Part shown: positions 9,175 to 18,121 of the stretch, piece after piece
Position numbering within the stretch: the first letter of the stretch is position 1
Layout: every line of letters begins with the position of its first letter
Assembly: GCA_027483945.1 (NCBI GenBank)
Contig: JAIXTM010000002.1
Span: 1 to 64,000, forward strand
Source: Hyphomicrobiales bacterium
GTDB lineage: Bacteria; Pseudomonadota; Alphaproteobacteria; Rhizobiales; Beijerinckiaceae
DNA length: 64,000 bases
Direction: 5' to 3'
Notes under the pieces: model-generated
Told to the model about the DNA's origin: nothing
Database searches by the model: none
The model's input: only the letters and a program-made list of their open reading frames with translations
Made by a program: the position numbers and the translations under genes

Positions 9175-9509
9175 CGTGCTTCGAGACTCGCTCCGCGAGC
9201 GCCTCAGCATGAGGACCGTTGTTAAAGGCGCGATGCCCACCGAAGCCTCATCCTGAGGTGCGAGGCGACAGCCGAGCCTCGAAGGACGAGGCGTCATCCT
9301 CGACCGTCATTGCGAGGAGCGGAGCGACGAAGCAATCCACGGGCCGCAACCGCGCTCTGGATTGCTTCGCTTACGCTCGCAATGACGACCAACCTCCGTG
9401 TCATCTTCGGCGAGGGAAGGGGATCCAGAATGCCGAGCATCGAGCGCGACGGCTGGCATTGCCCTGGATCCCTTTCCCCTCCGCCTTCGGGTCCGGCCGG
9501 GGATGACAC
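9175..9509. repeat. Composite intergenic repeat, modules A+B+C (copy 3)
   Basis: A (9175-9293), B (9305-9387) and C (9398-9509) are nearly identical to copy 2, with a few substitutions such as tcatcttcgg for tcatccccgg in C. Ends 24 nt before the stop of the minus-strand methyltransferase. The near-identity of copies 2 and 3 suggests recent tandem duplication or gene conversion. Confidence 0.88.
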
Positions 9510-9533
9510 GTGAGCGTGCAACGGCCGGGATGA

Positions 9534-10187
9534 CTACCCTCTCAGCCGCCAGACGCTGGAGCGCTTGACCTCCGCGTCCTCCAGCGCCCGCGTCACTGGC
9601 ACCTCGTAGGTGGCGACGACCTCCAGCCGCTCCAGCGGGAGATAGGACCGGCGCGGATCGCCGATCAGGACCTGGGCGCCCCGGGCCTTGAGGCGCGACA
9701 GCCAGTCCAGAATGCGCTCCGCCATGCCGCGCTCGTAGCAGACATCCCCCGCGAGCACGTGGGTCCAGCCCTCGTCGGCGCCGATCAGGTCCTCGCCCCT
9801 CACCCGCACGGCGACCCCGTTGGCCGCCGCGTTGAGCGCGATCGCCGCGTGCGCGAAGGGATCGATGTCGTTGGCCTCTGCGGACGACGCGCCCGCCATC
9901 ATCGCGGCGATGGCGACGAGGCCCGAGCCCGAGCCGACATCCAGCACCCGTCCGCCGGCCACCGCTTCGGGATGATCGAGGAGATAGCGGGCGAGCGCCT
10001 GCCCGCCGGCCCAGGCAAAGGCCCAGAAGGGCGGCGGCAGGCCGATCTCGCCCAGCTCGTCCTCGGTCTTCTGCCAGAGCGCGGTCGCCTCGTCGGCGAG
10101 ATGCAGGCGGATCGCCGGGGCGTGGGGGACCGGCAGCAGCCGGGTATGGCCGCGGATGAAGGCCTCGGCATCGGCGATCTCAGCCAT
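9534..10187 (-). CDS. METTL20-like class I SAM-dependent protein methyltransferase
   Basis: A 217-residue seven-beta-strand methyltransferase. Motif I is VLDVGSGSGL (81-90), the acidic residue after the next strand is in ANDIDPFA (D107), and the family D-x-x-Y motif appears as GDVCY (147-151). FWAFAWAGGQALARYLL is typical of the METTL20/ETFB-lysine methyltransferase group (COG3897). The Agrobacterium homologue is known to methylate ETF-beta and ribosomal protein L7/L12; etfB lies at 47.5 kb. Its ATG overlaps the upstream glycosyltransferase gene by 8 nt, so the two are co-transcribed. Substrate is inferred. Confidence 0.8.
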   Translation of the reverse strand: MAEIADAEAFIRGHTRLLPVPHAPAIRLHLADEATALWQKTEDELGEIGLPPPFWAFAWAGGQALARYLLDHPEAVAGGRVLDVGSGSGLVAIAAMMAGASSAEANDIDPFAHAAIALNAAANGVAVRVRGEDLIGADEGWTHVLAGDVCYERGMAERILDWLSRLKARGAQVLIGDPRRSYLPLERLEVVATYEVPVTRALEDAEVKRSSVWRLRG

Positions 10188-11328
10188 GGCGGGCGAGCAT
10201 CGCGCGGTAGAGGCCGGTGACCGCCGCCATCACCGCCTCTTCGGTATGTCCGTCGAGAACCCGCGCGCGGGCGCTTGCGCCCATGGCGGCGACCCGGGCC
10301 GGATCGGCGGCGAGCATCGCGATCCGGTCGGCCAAGGCCGCCGCGTCGTCCCGCGCCACCACGAAGCCGTCGGCCCCGTCGCGCACGAAGGTGCGGCAGC
10401 CGGGGACGTCCGTCGTCAGCACCGCGCGGCCGCAGGCGGCCGCCTCCAGGATCGCCCGGGGCAGGCCCTCCCCGCCGCGCGAGGGCATGAGCGCCGCGTG
10501 ATGCCCGGCCCAGACATGCGCGATGTCCCGCGACGGTCCGGACCAGGCGATGCCGGGACGGCCCGCCCAGTCGCGCAGGGTCGCCTCCGGCACCGCCTTC
10601 GGGTTGGAAGGGTCGGGCGCACCGACCAGCGTCAGCGTGACGTCGGCGCCCCTCGCGCGGGCGGCCGTGACCGCCTCCACGGCGACGTCGACGCCCTTGG
10701 ACCACAGCATCCGGCCGACAAAGGCGAGCCGCAGCGGCGGCGCCGGCGGCAGGGGCTCCGGACGGAAGAGATCAGGATCGATCCCCGCCCCGCCGACGAT
10801 GGTGACGGGAGGATCGCCGGGCTTCAGGCCGAAGATCAGCGGATCGTCGGGGTTCTCGAAGAGGTAGCGCGTCCCCGGCCCCTCCAGCGGCCCGCGCACG
10901 ATCCGCGCGATCGCCCCCCGCGCCAGGCGCGCCGCCGCATCCTGCCGCGCCGCCAGGAAGCCGAGGCCCGTCACCGCATAGACGCGGGACGCGATGCCGG
11001 CGAGGCGCGCCGCCGCGCCGCCGATCAGGATCGCGCGCAGGGCGATGCAATGGACGATGGCGGGCCGCTCCGCCTTTAGGATCGCGGCGAGCCGGCGGGT
11101 GGCGGAGACGACGTCCAGCGGATTGAGGCTCTGCCGTTCGGCCTCCAGCGGGATGACGCGCAGCCCCTCCGCCTCCAGCACCGCCCGGTGGTCGCGCACC
11201 CGCGCGATGACCAGGACCTCGAACCCCGCCGCCCGGGCGGCGCGCGCCATCGGGAGGAAATGCGAGACGAAGAACCAGTCCTCGGTGACGATGAAGGCAA
11301 GCCGGGGCGGGGAGGCGGGACGCGTCAT
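10180..11328 (-). CDS. Glycosyltransferase family 4 protein
   Basis: A 382-residue GT-B enzyme. The N-terminal Rossmann half starts LAFIVTEDWFFVSHFLPMARAAR, the linker has VVGGAGIDPDLF-like sequence, and the C-terminal GT4 half has LAFVGRMLWSKGVD and the donor-binding PSRGGEGLPRAILEAAACG. It lacks a signal peptide and acts at the cytosolic membrane face. The N-terminus resembles capsular and O-antigen N-acetylgalactosaminyl or fucosyl transferases, but donor and acceptor cannot be read from sequence and no polysaccharide cluster surrounds it. It overlaps the downstream methyltransferase by 8 nt. Confidence 0.85.
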   Translation of the reverse strand: MTRPASPPRLAFIVTEDWFFVSHFLPMARAARAAGFEVLVIARVRDHRAVLEAEGLRVIPLEAERQSLNPLDVVSATRRLAAILKAERPAIVHCIALRAILIGGAAARLAGIASRVYAVTGLGFLAARQDAAARLARGAIARIVRGPLEGPGTRYLFENPDDPLIFGLKPGDPPVTIVGGAGIDPDLFRPEPLPPAPPLRLAFVGRMLWSKGVDVAVEAVTAARARGADVTLTLVGAPDPSNPKAVPEATLRDWAGRPGIAWSGPSRDIAHVWAGHHAALMPSRGGEGLPRAILEAAACGRAVLTTDVPGCRTFVRDGADGFVVARDDAAALADRIAMLAADPARVAAMGASARARVLDGHTEEAVMAAVTGLYRAMLARHG

Positions 11329-11369
11329 GGCGCCTCTTTAGGCCGGCGCCGGCGGCGCGGCCAGTCCGC

Positions 11370-12677
11370 TCAGCGCCCGCACTCGATCCTCACCAGCGCG
11401 CCCTGCCGGGCCGCCACGATGGCGCCCGTGCTGAGCGGGGGCCCCGCTGGCGCCGCGCCGCCCTCCACCCGCGCCGCCGCATGGGCCCGCTCGGGCAGGA
11501 TGCCGGCGACCATGAAGGTGCGGGCGGGATCGGCGGTGACGATCAGGGCCAGCCGCCCCGACCGGTCGAAGACCGGGCTTCCCGCCGCCCCCGGCTGGAG
11601 CGGGGCCATGATCGCCGGAGCGCCCCCGATGCTGCCGGCACGGGCCGGCATCGCCACCAGTCCCTCGGCGGCATGGGAAAGCACGACGAGGTCCTCGCCC
11701 TCCGCTGGCGCATCGGTCCTGACCGGCGCCGGCATACCGCCGCCTGCGATGTCGAGCGTCACGAGCGCCCCTGCCCCCGCGGTGACCTGGACCGGCGACC
11801 CGGCGATCCTCGGCCCCGGACAGGCATCGAGCGCCGCCCGGGAGGTCACCGCCCGGCCGGCCGCGAGACGCACGGCCGTCACCGAACGGACAGGTGACTG
11901 AACAGGACTGTCCACGGAACGTTCCGGACCGGCGACCGGTGCCGGGGAGCCGGGCGCCGGGAACGGCTCGAAGGCCGCCGCGACGGCGATGACGAGCCGG
12001 TCGATCCGCTCCGCCATCGCCTTGTCGTAGCCGACGGAAAAGCCGCGCAGCCCCGCCGGTCCTTCCGCCATCCGCGCATAGAACTTGCCCGTCCGGGTCT
12101 CGCCGCTGACCACGTAGAAGTCGGGCCGCAGCAGCTTGTAAGTCACTTTGCGATCAGGCGAATTGGGATTTGCGGCCGTCGCCCGCTCGAAGAGCGAGGC
12201 GAGCGTTTCGCCCGGCTGGCCGACGCGGGTGTCCAGCGTCACCTTGCCGTCGGCGCTCTGCCACCGCCCGCCGCCGAGCGGCGCCGTTCCGGCCTTCGGC
12301 AGGACCTTGAGCGGCACGCCGATCCTGATCCCCGAGCGGGAATCGGTGACGATCTCAAACCCCGCTTCGCTCCGCGCCCTGGCGGCGCCGTCCTTCAGCG
12401 CTTTCCGCTGGGCCGGGGTCAGGAGCCCGTCCGCCGCCGCGCCGGTCTTGCCGGCAAAAGTGTTGATCGCACGGAAGGTTAGCGGCCCGAAGCCGCCCGT
12501 CACCGTGCCGTTGTAATGACCCGTCCAGATCAGGTCCGACTGGATGGCGCGGCGCTCGTCCTCGGGAAGCCCGTCGAAGACCTGCTGGGCGGCCTGGAGC
12601 TTGGGATCGGGAGCCGGCTGCGCGGCGGCGGGCCAGGCCCAGAGCAGCAGCAGGGCGGCGGCGAAATGTCGGATCAT
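11370..12677 (-). CDS. Secreted peptidoglycan-binding protein with degenerate trypsin-like C-terminus
   Basis: A 435-residue exported protein. Signal peptide MIRHFAAALLLLWAWPAAAQ is followed by a peptidoglycan-binding_1-type repeat (about 35-95, IQSDLIWTGHYNGTVTGGFGPLTFRAI). The middle (110-240) is an unrecognised alpha/beta segment. The C-terminal part resembles a trypsin fold near PGAAGSPVFDRSGRLALIVT, but I cannot find a convincing His-Asp-Ser triad, so activity is doubtful. Divergent from the alpha-2-macroglobulin gene with a 163-nt shared spacer, which suggests a linked envelope function. Confidence 0.7.
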   Translation of the reverse strand: MIRHFAAALLLLWAWPAAAQPAPDPKLQAAQQVFDGLPEDERRAIQSDLIWTGHYNGTVTGGFGPLTFRAINTFAGKTGAAADGLLTPAQRKALKDGAARARSEAGFEIVTDSRSGIRIGVPLKVLPKAGTAPLGGGRWQSADGKVTLDTRVGQPGETLASLFERATAANPNSPDRKVTYKLLRPDFYVVSGETRTGKFYARMAEGPAGLRGFSVGYDKAMAERIDRLVIAVAAAFEPFPAPGSPAPVAGPERSVDSPVQSPVRSVTAVRLAAGRAVTSRAALDACPGPRIAGSPVQVTAGAGALVTLDIAGGGMPAPVRTDAPAEGEDLVVLSHAAEGLVAMPARAGSIGGAPAIMAPLQPGAAGSPVFDRSGRLALIVTADPARTFMVAGILPERAHAAARVEGGAAPAGPPLSTGAIVAARQGALVRIECGR

Positions 12678-12840
12678 GGCGCATCACTCCGCCCGGCGAG
12701 GTTTCCCATCAAAGCGCGGAGCGCCTGTCTCGCGCAATGGCGGCCCGCCACGCCATGTGCGCAAGCTCACGCCGATTGCCAGAGCCGCCGGCAATGATAG
12801 CCTCGCCCCCGACGGCCCGCGCGGCGGACCCGGACAGATC

Positions 12841-15800
12841 ATGGAGACGATGATGGCCCTCTTCCTGCGTCAGGCCGGCGTGAGGCGCCTCGCGGCCGGC
12901 CTTCTCCTTGGCCTCTCCGTCTCGCTCGCGGGCGGCGCGCTCGCCCAGAAGGCCTTTGTCCGCAACGACCTGGCGACCGAGGGCCAGCAGCTCGAGGAGC
13001 GGCTGAAGCGGGAGGTTTCCGCCGGCCAGCGCCCGCTCGCTCAGCTCCTGCGCGAGGGCGAGGGTCTTCTCGGGCGCGGCAACGGGCGCGGCGCGATCCC
13101 GATCGCCAACCTCGCCGTCGTCGCCGATCCCGGTAGCGCCGCCGCCTGGCGCCTGATGGCGCGCGCCGCGCTCTCCATCGACCCGCGCGACTACCGCGAG
13201 CGCTGGGACCTGCGCCAGCGCGCCAACGCCGCCGCCTATCTCGCCTATCAGCGCGCCACGACGCGCGCCGACGAGGCCGCCGCCCTGGCGCTGCTCGCGA
13301 AATCCTTCGTCGCCGGCGAGAGCTGGCGCCCGGCCCTGACCGCCTTCCGCCTGAGCCTCGACCTCCAGGACGATCCAGCGATCCGCACCGAATACGAGGC
13401 TTTGCGTGCCGAACGCGGCTTCCGCCTGACCTCCAACCAGGTCGATGCCGACGCCGCAAATCCGCGGGCCTGCTTCGAATTCTCCGAGCCGCTGGCTAGG
13501 GGCCGGGTGGATTTCGCCCCTTACGTCGCGATTTCCGGCGGGCGCGGCGACTTTGCCGTCAGCGCCGAAGACCGGCAGATCTGCGTGGACGGCCTGCGCC
13601 ATGGCGAGCGCTATGCCATCGTCGTGCGTCAGGGCGTGCCCTCGTCCATCCCCGGCGAGGTGCTGCTGAAATCGGCCGATTACGAGGTCTATGTCCGGGA
13701 CCGCACCCCGTCCGTCCGCTTCTCCGGCCGCACCTATGTCCTGCCGCGCACCGGGCAGCAAGGCATCCCGGTCGTCTCGGTCAACACGGACCGGCTGGCC
13801 GTGGAGATCCTGCGGATCGGCGACCGCAATCTCATCAATTCCGTCCATTCCGACGACTTCCTGACCCAGGTCGGCAGCTGGGGCACGCGGCAGATCCGGG
13901 AGGAGAAGGGCTCGCGCGTCTGGCAGGGCTCGCTGGAGGTGAAGTCGGAGCTGAACCGCGACGTCACCACCGCCTTCCCCGTCCTGGAGGCGGTCGGCAG
14001 CCTGCAGCCGGGACTCTACGTGATGGCGGCCAAGCCCGCCGCGCAGGGCAATGCCACGCCCGAGGAGGACGCCTATGACGGCCCCTCCCAGGCGACGCAA
14101 TGGTTCATCGTCTCCGATCTCGGCCTGACCGGCTTCACAGGCCCGGACGGGGTCCATGTCCTCGCCCGCTCGCTGGAAAGCGCCGCGCCCGTCGCCGGCG
14201 TCGAGCTTCGGCTGCTGGCGCGCAACAACGAGGTGCTTGGCACGGTGCGCACCGATGCCGCCGGCTACGCGAAGTTCGAGGCAGGCCTGTCCAAGGGCCA
14301 GGGCGGCGCGGCGCCCGGCCTCGTCGTTGCCGGGCTCGGAGACGATTACGGCTTCCTCGACCTGAAACAGGCCGCCTTCGACCTGTCGGACCGGGGCGTG
14401 AAGGGCCGCGTCGCCCCCGCGGGGCTCGACGCCTTCCTCTATACCGAGCGCGGCGTCTACCGTTCCGGCGAGACGGTCCAGCTCTCCGCCCTCCTGCGCG
14501 ATGCGCGGGGCGTCGCCGTCACCGGCCTGCCGCTGACCCTCGTGGTCAAGCGTCCGGACGGCGTCGAGTATCGCCGCCGTTCGGTCGAGGACCAGGGCGC
14601 CGGCGGGCGTGCCCATGCCATCCCGCTCATCTCCGGTGCCCAGACCGGCACCTGGCGCGTCCAGGCCTATGCCGACCCGAAGGCGCCCGCCATCGGCGAG
14701 GTGTCGTTCCTCGTCGAGGACTATGTCCCGGAAAAGCTGGAACTGACGCTGACCCCGAAAGCGCCGGCGCTGCGGGCCGGCCAGCCGGCGGAGATCGATC
14801 TCGCCGCGCGCTATCTTTACGGCGCGCCGGGCTCGGAGCTCGACGTGTCGGGCTCCACCATCGTGCGTCCGGCGACGCGCTCGGCAATTCCCGGCTTCGA
14901 GGGCTTCGAGGTCGGCCTCACCGACGAGGATGTCCAGGCGGTGCAGGGCGAATTGGAGGAGGCCGTGCGGACCGACGCGGCCGGCCGCGCCGCCGTCGCG
15001 GCGACGCTCCAGATGCCCGACACCAACCGCCCGCTGGAGGCCGAGATCACGCTGCGCGTCGCCGAGCCCGGCGGCCGCGCCATCGCCCGGGCGGTCACGC
15101 TGCCGATCCTGCCGGCGGGCACCGCCATCGGCGTGCGCAAGGCCTTCCGCGACGGCGATGTCGGCGCCGGGGGCGAGGCCGCCTTCGAGGTCATCCTCGC
15201 CGAGGGTGACGGACGGCGCGTCGCGCGCAGTGGCGTGAAATGGACGCTGTCCAAGGTCAACCGCACCTATCAATGGTTCTTCCAGGACGGGCGCTGGAAC
15301 TACGAGGGCGTGAAGACGACCCGCCGCGTCGCCGATGGCGAGATCGCGGCTGCTGTCGACGCCCCCGCCCGCATCGCCGCCCGCGTCGACTGGGGCACCT
15401 ATCGCCTCGACGTCGAGGCGCCGGGTCTCGACGGGGCGCAGACCAGCGTCACCTTCACCATCGGCTACGAGACGGACCGCACCGCCGACACGCCGGACGC
15501 GCTGGACGTGGCCCTCGACAAGGCCGCCTATGCCGACGGCGAGACGGCGCGCGTGCGCATCGCGCCGCGCTTTTCCGGCAAGGCGACGATTGCCATCGTC
15601 ACCGACCGCGTGGTCGCGACGCGCGTCGTGGACGTGACACCCGCCGGCGCCAGTGTCGACATCCCGGTCGAAACCGGGTGGGGCGGCGGCGCCTATGTCG
15701 TCGCGCTCGCCCACCGGCCTATGGACATCGCCGAGAAGCGCCTCCCCGGCAGGGCCATCGGCCTCGCCTGGTTCGCCATCGGCCGCGCCGAGCGCACGCT

Positions 15801-18117
15801 TGCCGTCACGCTCGATCCGCCGAAGCTCGTCCGCCCCCGCACGAACCTGCCGATTCCGGTGAAGATCGCCGGCGCCTCGGCAGGCGAGGAGGTCTTCGTG
15901 ACTGTCGCCGCCGTCGATGTCGGCATCCTGAACCTCACCCGCTACGAGGCCCCCGACCCGACCGCCTTCTATCTCGGACAGCGCCAGATCGGCCACGAGG
16001 TCCGCGACCTTTACGGATACCTGATCGACGGGATGCAGGGCACGCGCGGCGCGATCCGCTCCGGCGGCGATATCGGGCCGCAGCTCGGCGGCGACAAGCC
16101 GACGCAGGAGCCCCTCGCCCGCTATTCGGGCGTCGTGAGGATCGGGGCCGACGGCAGCGCGCAGGTTGATTTCGACCTGCCGCCCTTCAACGGCACGGTC
16201 CGCGTCATGGCTGTGGCGTGGTCGAGGAACCGTGTCGGACAGGCTTCCACCGACGTGATCGTGCGCGATCCGGTCGTGGCGGAGGCGACGCTGCCGCGCT
16301 TCCTCAATCTCGGCGACCAGTCCCGCTTCCACCTCCAGGTCGACAACGTGGAGGGAGAGGCCGGCGCCTACACGATCGACCTCGACGTGCGCGGGCCCGT
16401 CGTCGTCGCCGCCGACGCGACACACCGCGTCGTGCAGCTGGCGAAGGGCGGCAAGACCTCGCTCTCCATCCCCGTCACCGCGGCCGGGCTCGGCACCGCC
16501 AGCTTCGACATCCGCATCACCGGCCCGGGCGTGGAGGCCGTCCAGCGGGCGGCGGTCCGCGTCCAGCCGGCTGCGCAGACCATCGCCCGCCGCACCGTGC
16601 GCGGGCTCGACCCCAATGGCGGCGCCATCACCCTGTCGGGAGACCTGTTCAGCGACCTCGTTCCGGGCTCTGGCACCGTCTCGGTCTCCGTTTCGCCGCT
16701 CGCGGCGCTCGACGTGCCGGCTCTGCTGAAGGCGCTCGACCGCTACCCCTATGGCTGCACCGAGCAGACCGTCAGCCGCGCCATGCCGCTCCTTTACGTG
16801 AATCGGCTTGCAAGCGCGGAGCAGCTCGCCCTCGACACCTCCGCCCGCGAGCGGATCGACGGCGCCGTGGAGCGTGTCCTTGCCCGCCAGGGCGCCAACG
16901 GCTCCTTCGGCCTGTGGAGCGTCGGCGGGGACGACCTGTGGCTCGACGCCTTCGTCACCGACTTCCTGACCCGCGCCCGCGAGACGGGCGTGACGGTCCC
17001 GCAGGTCGGCTTCAACCTCGCCCTCGACCGCCTGCGCAACCAGGTCGTCAATACGGGCGAGGTGCGCAAGGAGGAGGCGTCCGGCATCGCCTATGCGATC
17101 TACGTCCTCGCCCGCAACGGCCGCCCGGTCATGGGCGACCTGCGCTATCTTGCCGACAACCGGCTGGGCGATTTCGCCTCGCCCCTGTCGCGCGCCCAGA
17201 TCGGCGCGGCCCTCGCCATGCTCGGCGACCGCGGCCGCGCCGGCCGCGCCTTCTCCAGCGCGCTGGCCGCCCTTCAGGAAAGCCGCGACGACGGCCTGTC
17301 CCGGCCCGATTACGGCTCGCGCCTGCGGGATGGCACCGGCCTCCTGACCCTGCTGGCGGAAACCAGTGGCGAGCGCGCCGACATCCAGCGGGCGAGCCTC
17401 GTCGTCGAGACCGCCCGCGCCGCCACGCGCTCCACCTCCACCCAGGAGAATGCCTGGATGGTGCTGGCGGCGCAGGCGCTCGCCAAGGATGCCGAAGGCC
17501 TGTCACTGACGGTCGACGGCACGCCGCGGACCGGCGCCTTCTACCGTACGGTCCGCCAAGCGGAGCTGGAGGCGAAGCCGCTCGCCATCGGGAATCCCGG
17601 CGCCGCCGCGGCCCGCGCGGTCGTGACCGTGTCCGGCATCCCGACCGCGCCTGAACCCCCGGTCGCCCAGGGCTTCGCCGTGGAGCGCAGCCTCTTCACG
17701 ACCAAGGGTGCCGCGGCCGATCCCGCGCAACTGCGCCAGAACGAGCGCTATGTCGTGGTCCTCAAGGTTCGCGAGAGCCCGGCACGCTATGGCCGCCTTC
17801 TGCTGGTCGATCCGGTGCCGGCGGGGCTCGAAATCGAGAACCCGAATCTGACCGACGGCGCTTCGCTGGAAGGATTCGACTGGCTGAAGCAGGACGTCCC
17901 GCCGGTCCATGTCGAGGCGCGGGACGACCGCTACGTCGCCGCGTTCGAGCGGGACGGGGCGGCCAATGCTCCGGCGGAGTTCACCGTCGCGTATCTCGCC
18001 CGCGCCGTCTCGCCGGGACGCTACGTCCACCCGCCGGCCTCCATCGAGGACATGTACAGGCCAGACCGGTTCGGCCGGACCGGGACCGGCCTTGTCGGCA
18101 TCGCTTCGGCCCGTTGA
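12841..18117 (+). CDS. Bacterial alpha-2-macroglobulin (YfhM-like) with thioester motif
   Basis: A 1758-residue periplasmic protease trap. A signal peptide (RRLAAGLLLGLSVSLAGGALA) is followed by an alpha-helical region, MG1/MG2-type beta domains (from about 350), a bait-like stretch, and the thiol-ester domain with YPYGCTEQ (C1306, Q1309), which forms the internal thioester in E. coli YfhM-type proteins. The C-terminal receptor-binding-like domain contains VEDPVPAG-like sequence (LVDPVPAGLE). No lipobox cysteine is seen after the signal, so it may be soluble rather than anchored. pbpC starts 4 nt after the stop, the canonical A2M-PBP1C pairing. ATG at 12841. Confidence 0.92.
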   Translation: METMMALFLRQAGVRRLAAGLLLGLSVSLAGGALAQKAFVRNDLATEGQQLEERLKREVSAGQRPLAQLLREGEGLLGRGNGRGAIPIANLAVVADPGSAAAWRLMARAALSIDPRDYRERWDLRQRANAAAYLAYQRATTRADEAAALALLAKSFVAGESWRPALTAFRLSLDLQDDPAIRTEYEALRAERGFRLTSNQVDADAANPRACFEFSEPLARGRVDFAPYVAISGGRGDFAVSAEDRQICVDGLRHGERYAIVVRQGVPSSIPGEVLLKSADYEVYVRDRTPSVRFSGRTYVLPRTGQQGIPVVSVNTDRLAVEILRIGDRNLINSVHSDDFLTQVGSWGTRQIREEKGSRVWQGSLEVKSELNRDVTTAFPVLEAVGSLQPGLYVMAAKPAAQGNATPEEDAYDGPSQATQWFIVSDLGLTGFTGPDGVHVLARSLESAAPVAGVELRLLARNNEVLGTVRTDAAGYAKFEAGLSKGQGGAAPGLVVAGLGDDYGFLDLKQAAFDLSDRGVKGRVAPAGLDAFLYTERGVYRSGETVQLSALLRDARGVAVTGLPLTLVVKRPDGVEYRRRSVEDQGAGGRAHAIPLISGAQTGTWRVQAYADPKAPAIGEVSFLVEDYVPEKLELTLTPKAPALRAGQPAEIDLAARYLYGAPGSELDVSGSTIVRPATRSAIPGFEGFEVGLTDEDVQAVQGELEEAVRTDAAGRAAVAATLQMPDTNRPLEAEITLRVAEPGGRAIARAVTLPILPAGTAIGVRKAFRDGDVGAGGEAAFEVILAEGDGRRVARSGVKWTLSKVNRTYQWFFQDGRWNYEGVKTTRRVADGEIAAAVDAPARIAARVDWGTYRLDVEAPGLDGAQTSVTFTIGYETDRTADTPDALDVALDKAAYADGETARVRIAPRFSGKATIAIVTDRVVATRVVDVTPAGASVDIPVETGWGGGAYVVALAHRPMDIAEKRLPGRAIGLAWFAIGRAERTLAVTLDPPKLVRPRTNLPIPVKIAGASAGEEVFVTVAAVDVGILNLTRYEAPDPTAFYLGQRQIGHEVRDLYGYLIDGMQGTRGAIRSGGDIGPQLGGDKPTQEPLARYSGVVRIGADGSAQVDFDLPPFNGTVRVMAVAWSRNRVGQASTDVIVRDPVVAEATLPRFLNLGDQSRFHLQVDNVEGEAGAYTIDLDVRGPVVVAADATHRVVQLAKGGKTSLSIPVTAAGLGTASFDIRITGPGVEAVQRAAVRVQPAAQTIARRTVRGLDPNGGAITLSGDLFSDLVPGSGTVSVSVSPLAALDVPALLKALDRYPYGCTEQTVSRAMPLLYVNRLASAEQLALDTSARERIDGAVERVLARQGANGSFGLWSVGGDDLWLDAFVTDFLTRARETGVTVPQVGFNLALDRLRNQVVNTGEVRKEEASGIAYAIYVLARNGRPVMGDLRYLADNRLGDFASPLSRAQIGAALAMLGDRGRAGRAFSSALAALQESRDDGLSRPDYGSRLRDGTGLLTLLAETSGERADIQRASLVVETARAATRSTSTQENAWMVLAAQALAKDAEGLSLTVDGTPRTGAFYRTVRQAELEAKPLAIGNPGAAAARAVVTVSGIPTAPEPPVAQGFAVERSLFTTKGAAADPAQLRQNERYVVVLKVRESPARYGRLLLVDPVPAGLEIENPNLTDGASLEGFDWLKQDVPPVHVEARDDRYVAAFERDGAANAPAEFTVAYLARAVSPGRYVHPPASIEDMYRPDRFGRTGTGLVGIASAR

Positions 18118-18121
18118 CGCC

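Noticed and set aside
8640-9509. Possible CRISPR array
   Set aside because: Only two long units, no short repeats with unique spacers and no cas genes.
8816-9521. Several short frames (60-95 codons) inside the composite repeats
   Set aside because: They recur in each repeat copy only because the palindromes are repeated; no RBS, and arms encode shared words in both directions.
12709-16425. Long minus-strand frame of 1238 codons under the alpha-2-macroglobulin gene
   Set aside because: The plus strand codes a protein with signal peptide and thioester motif; the antisense frame has no recognisable domain.
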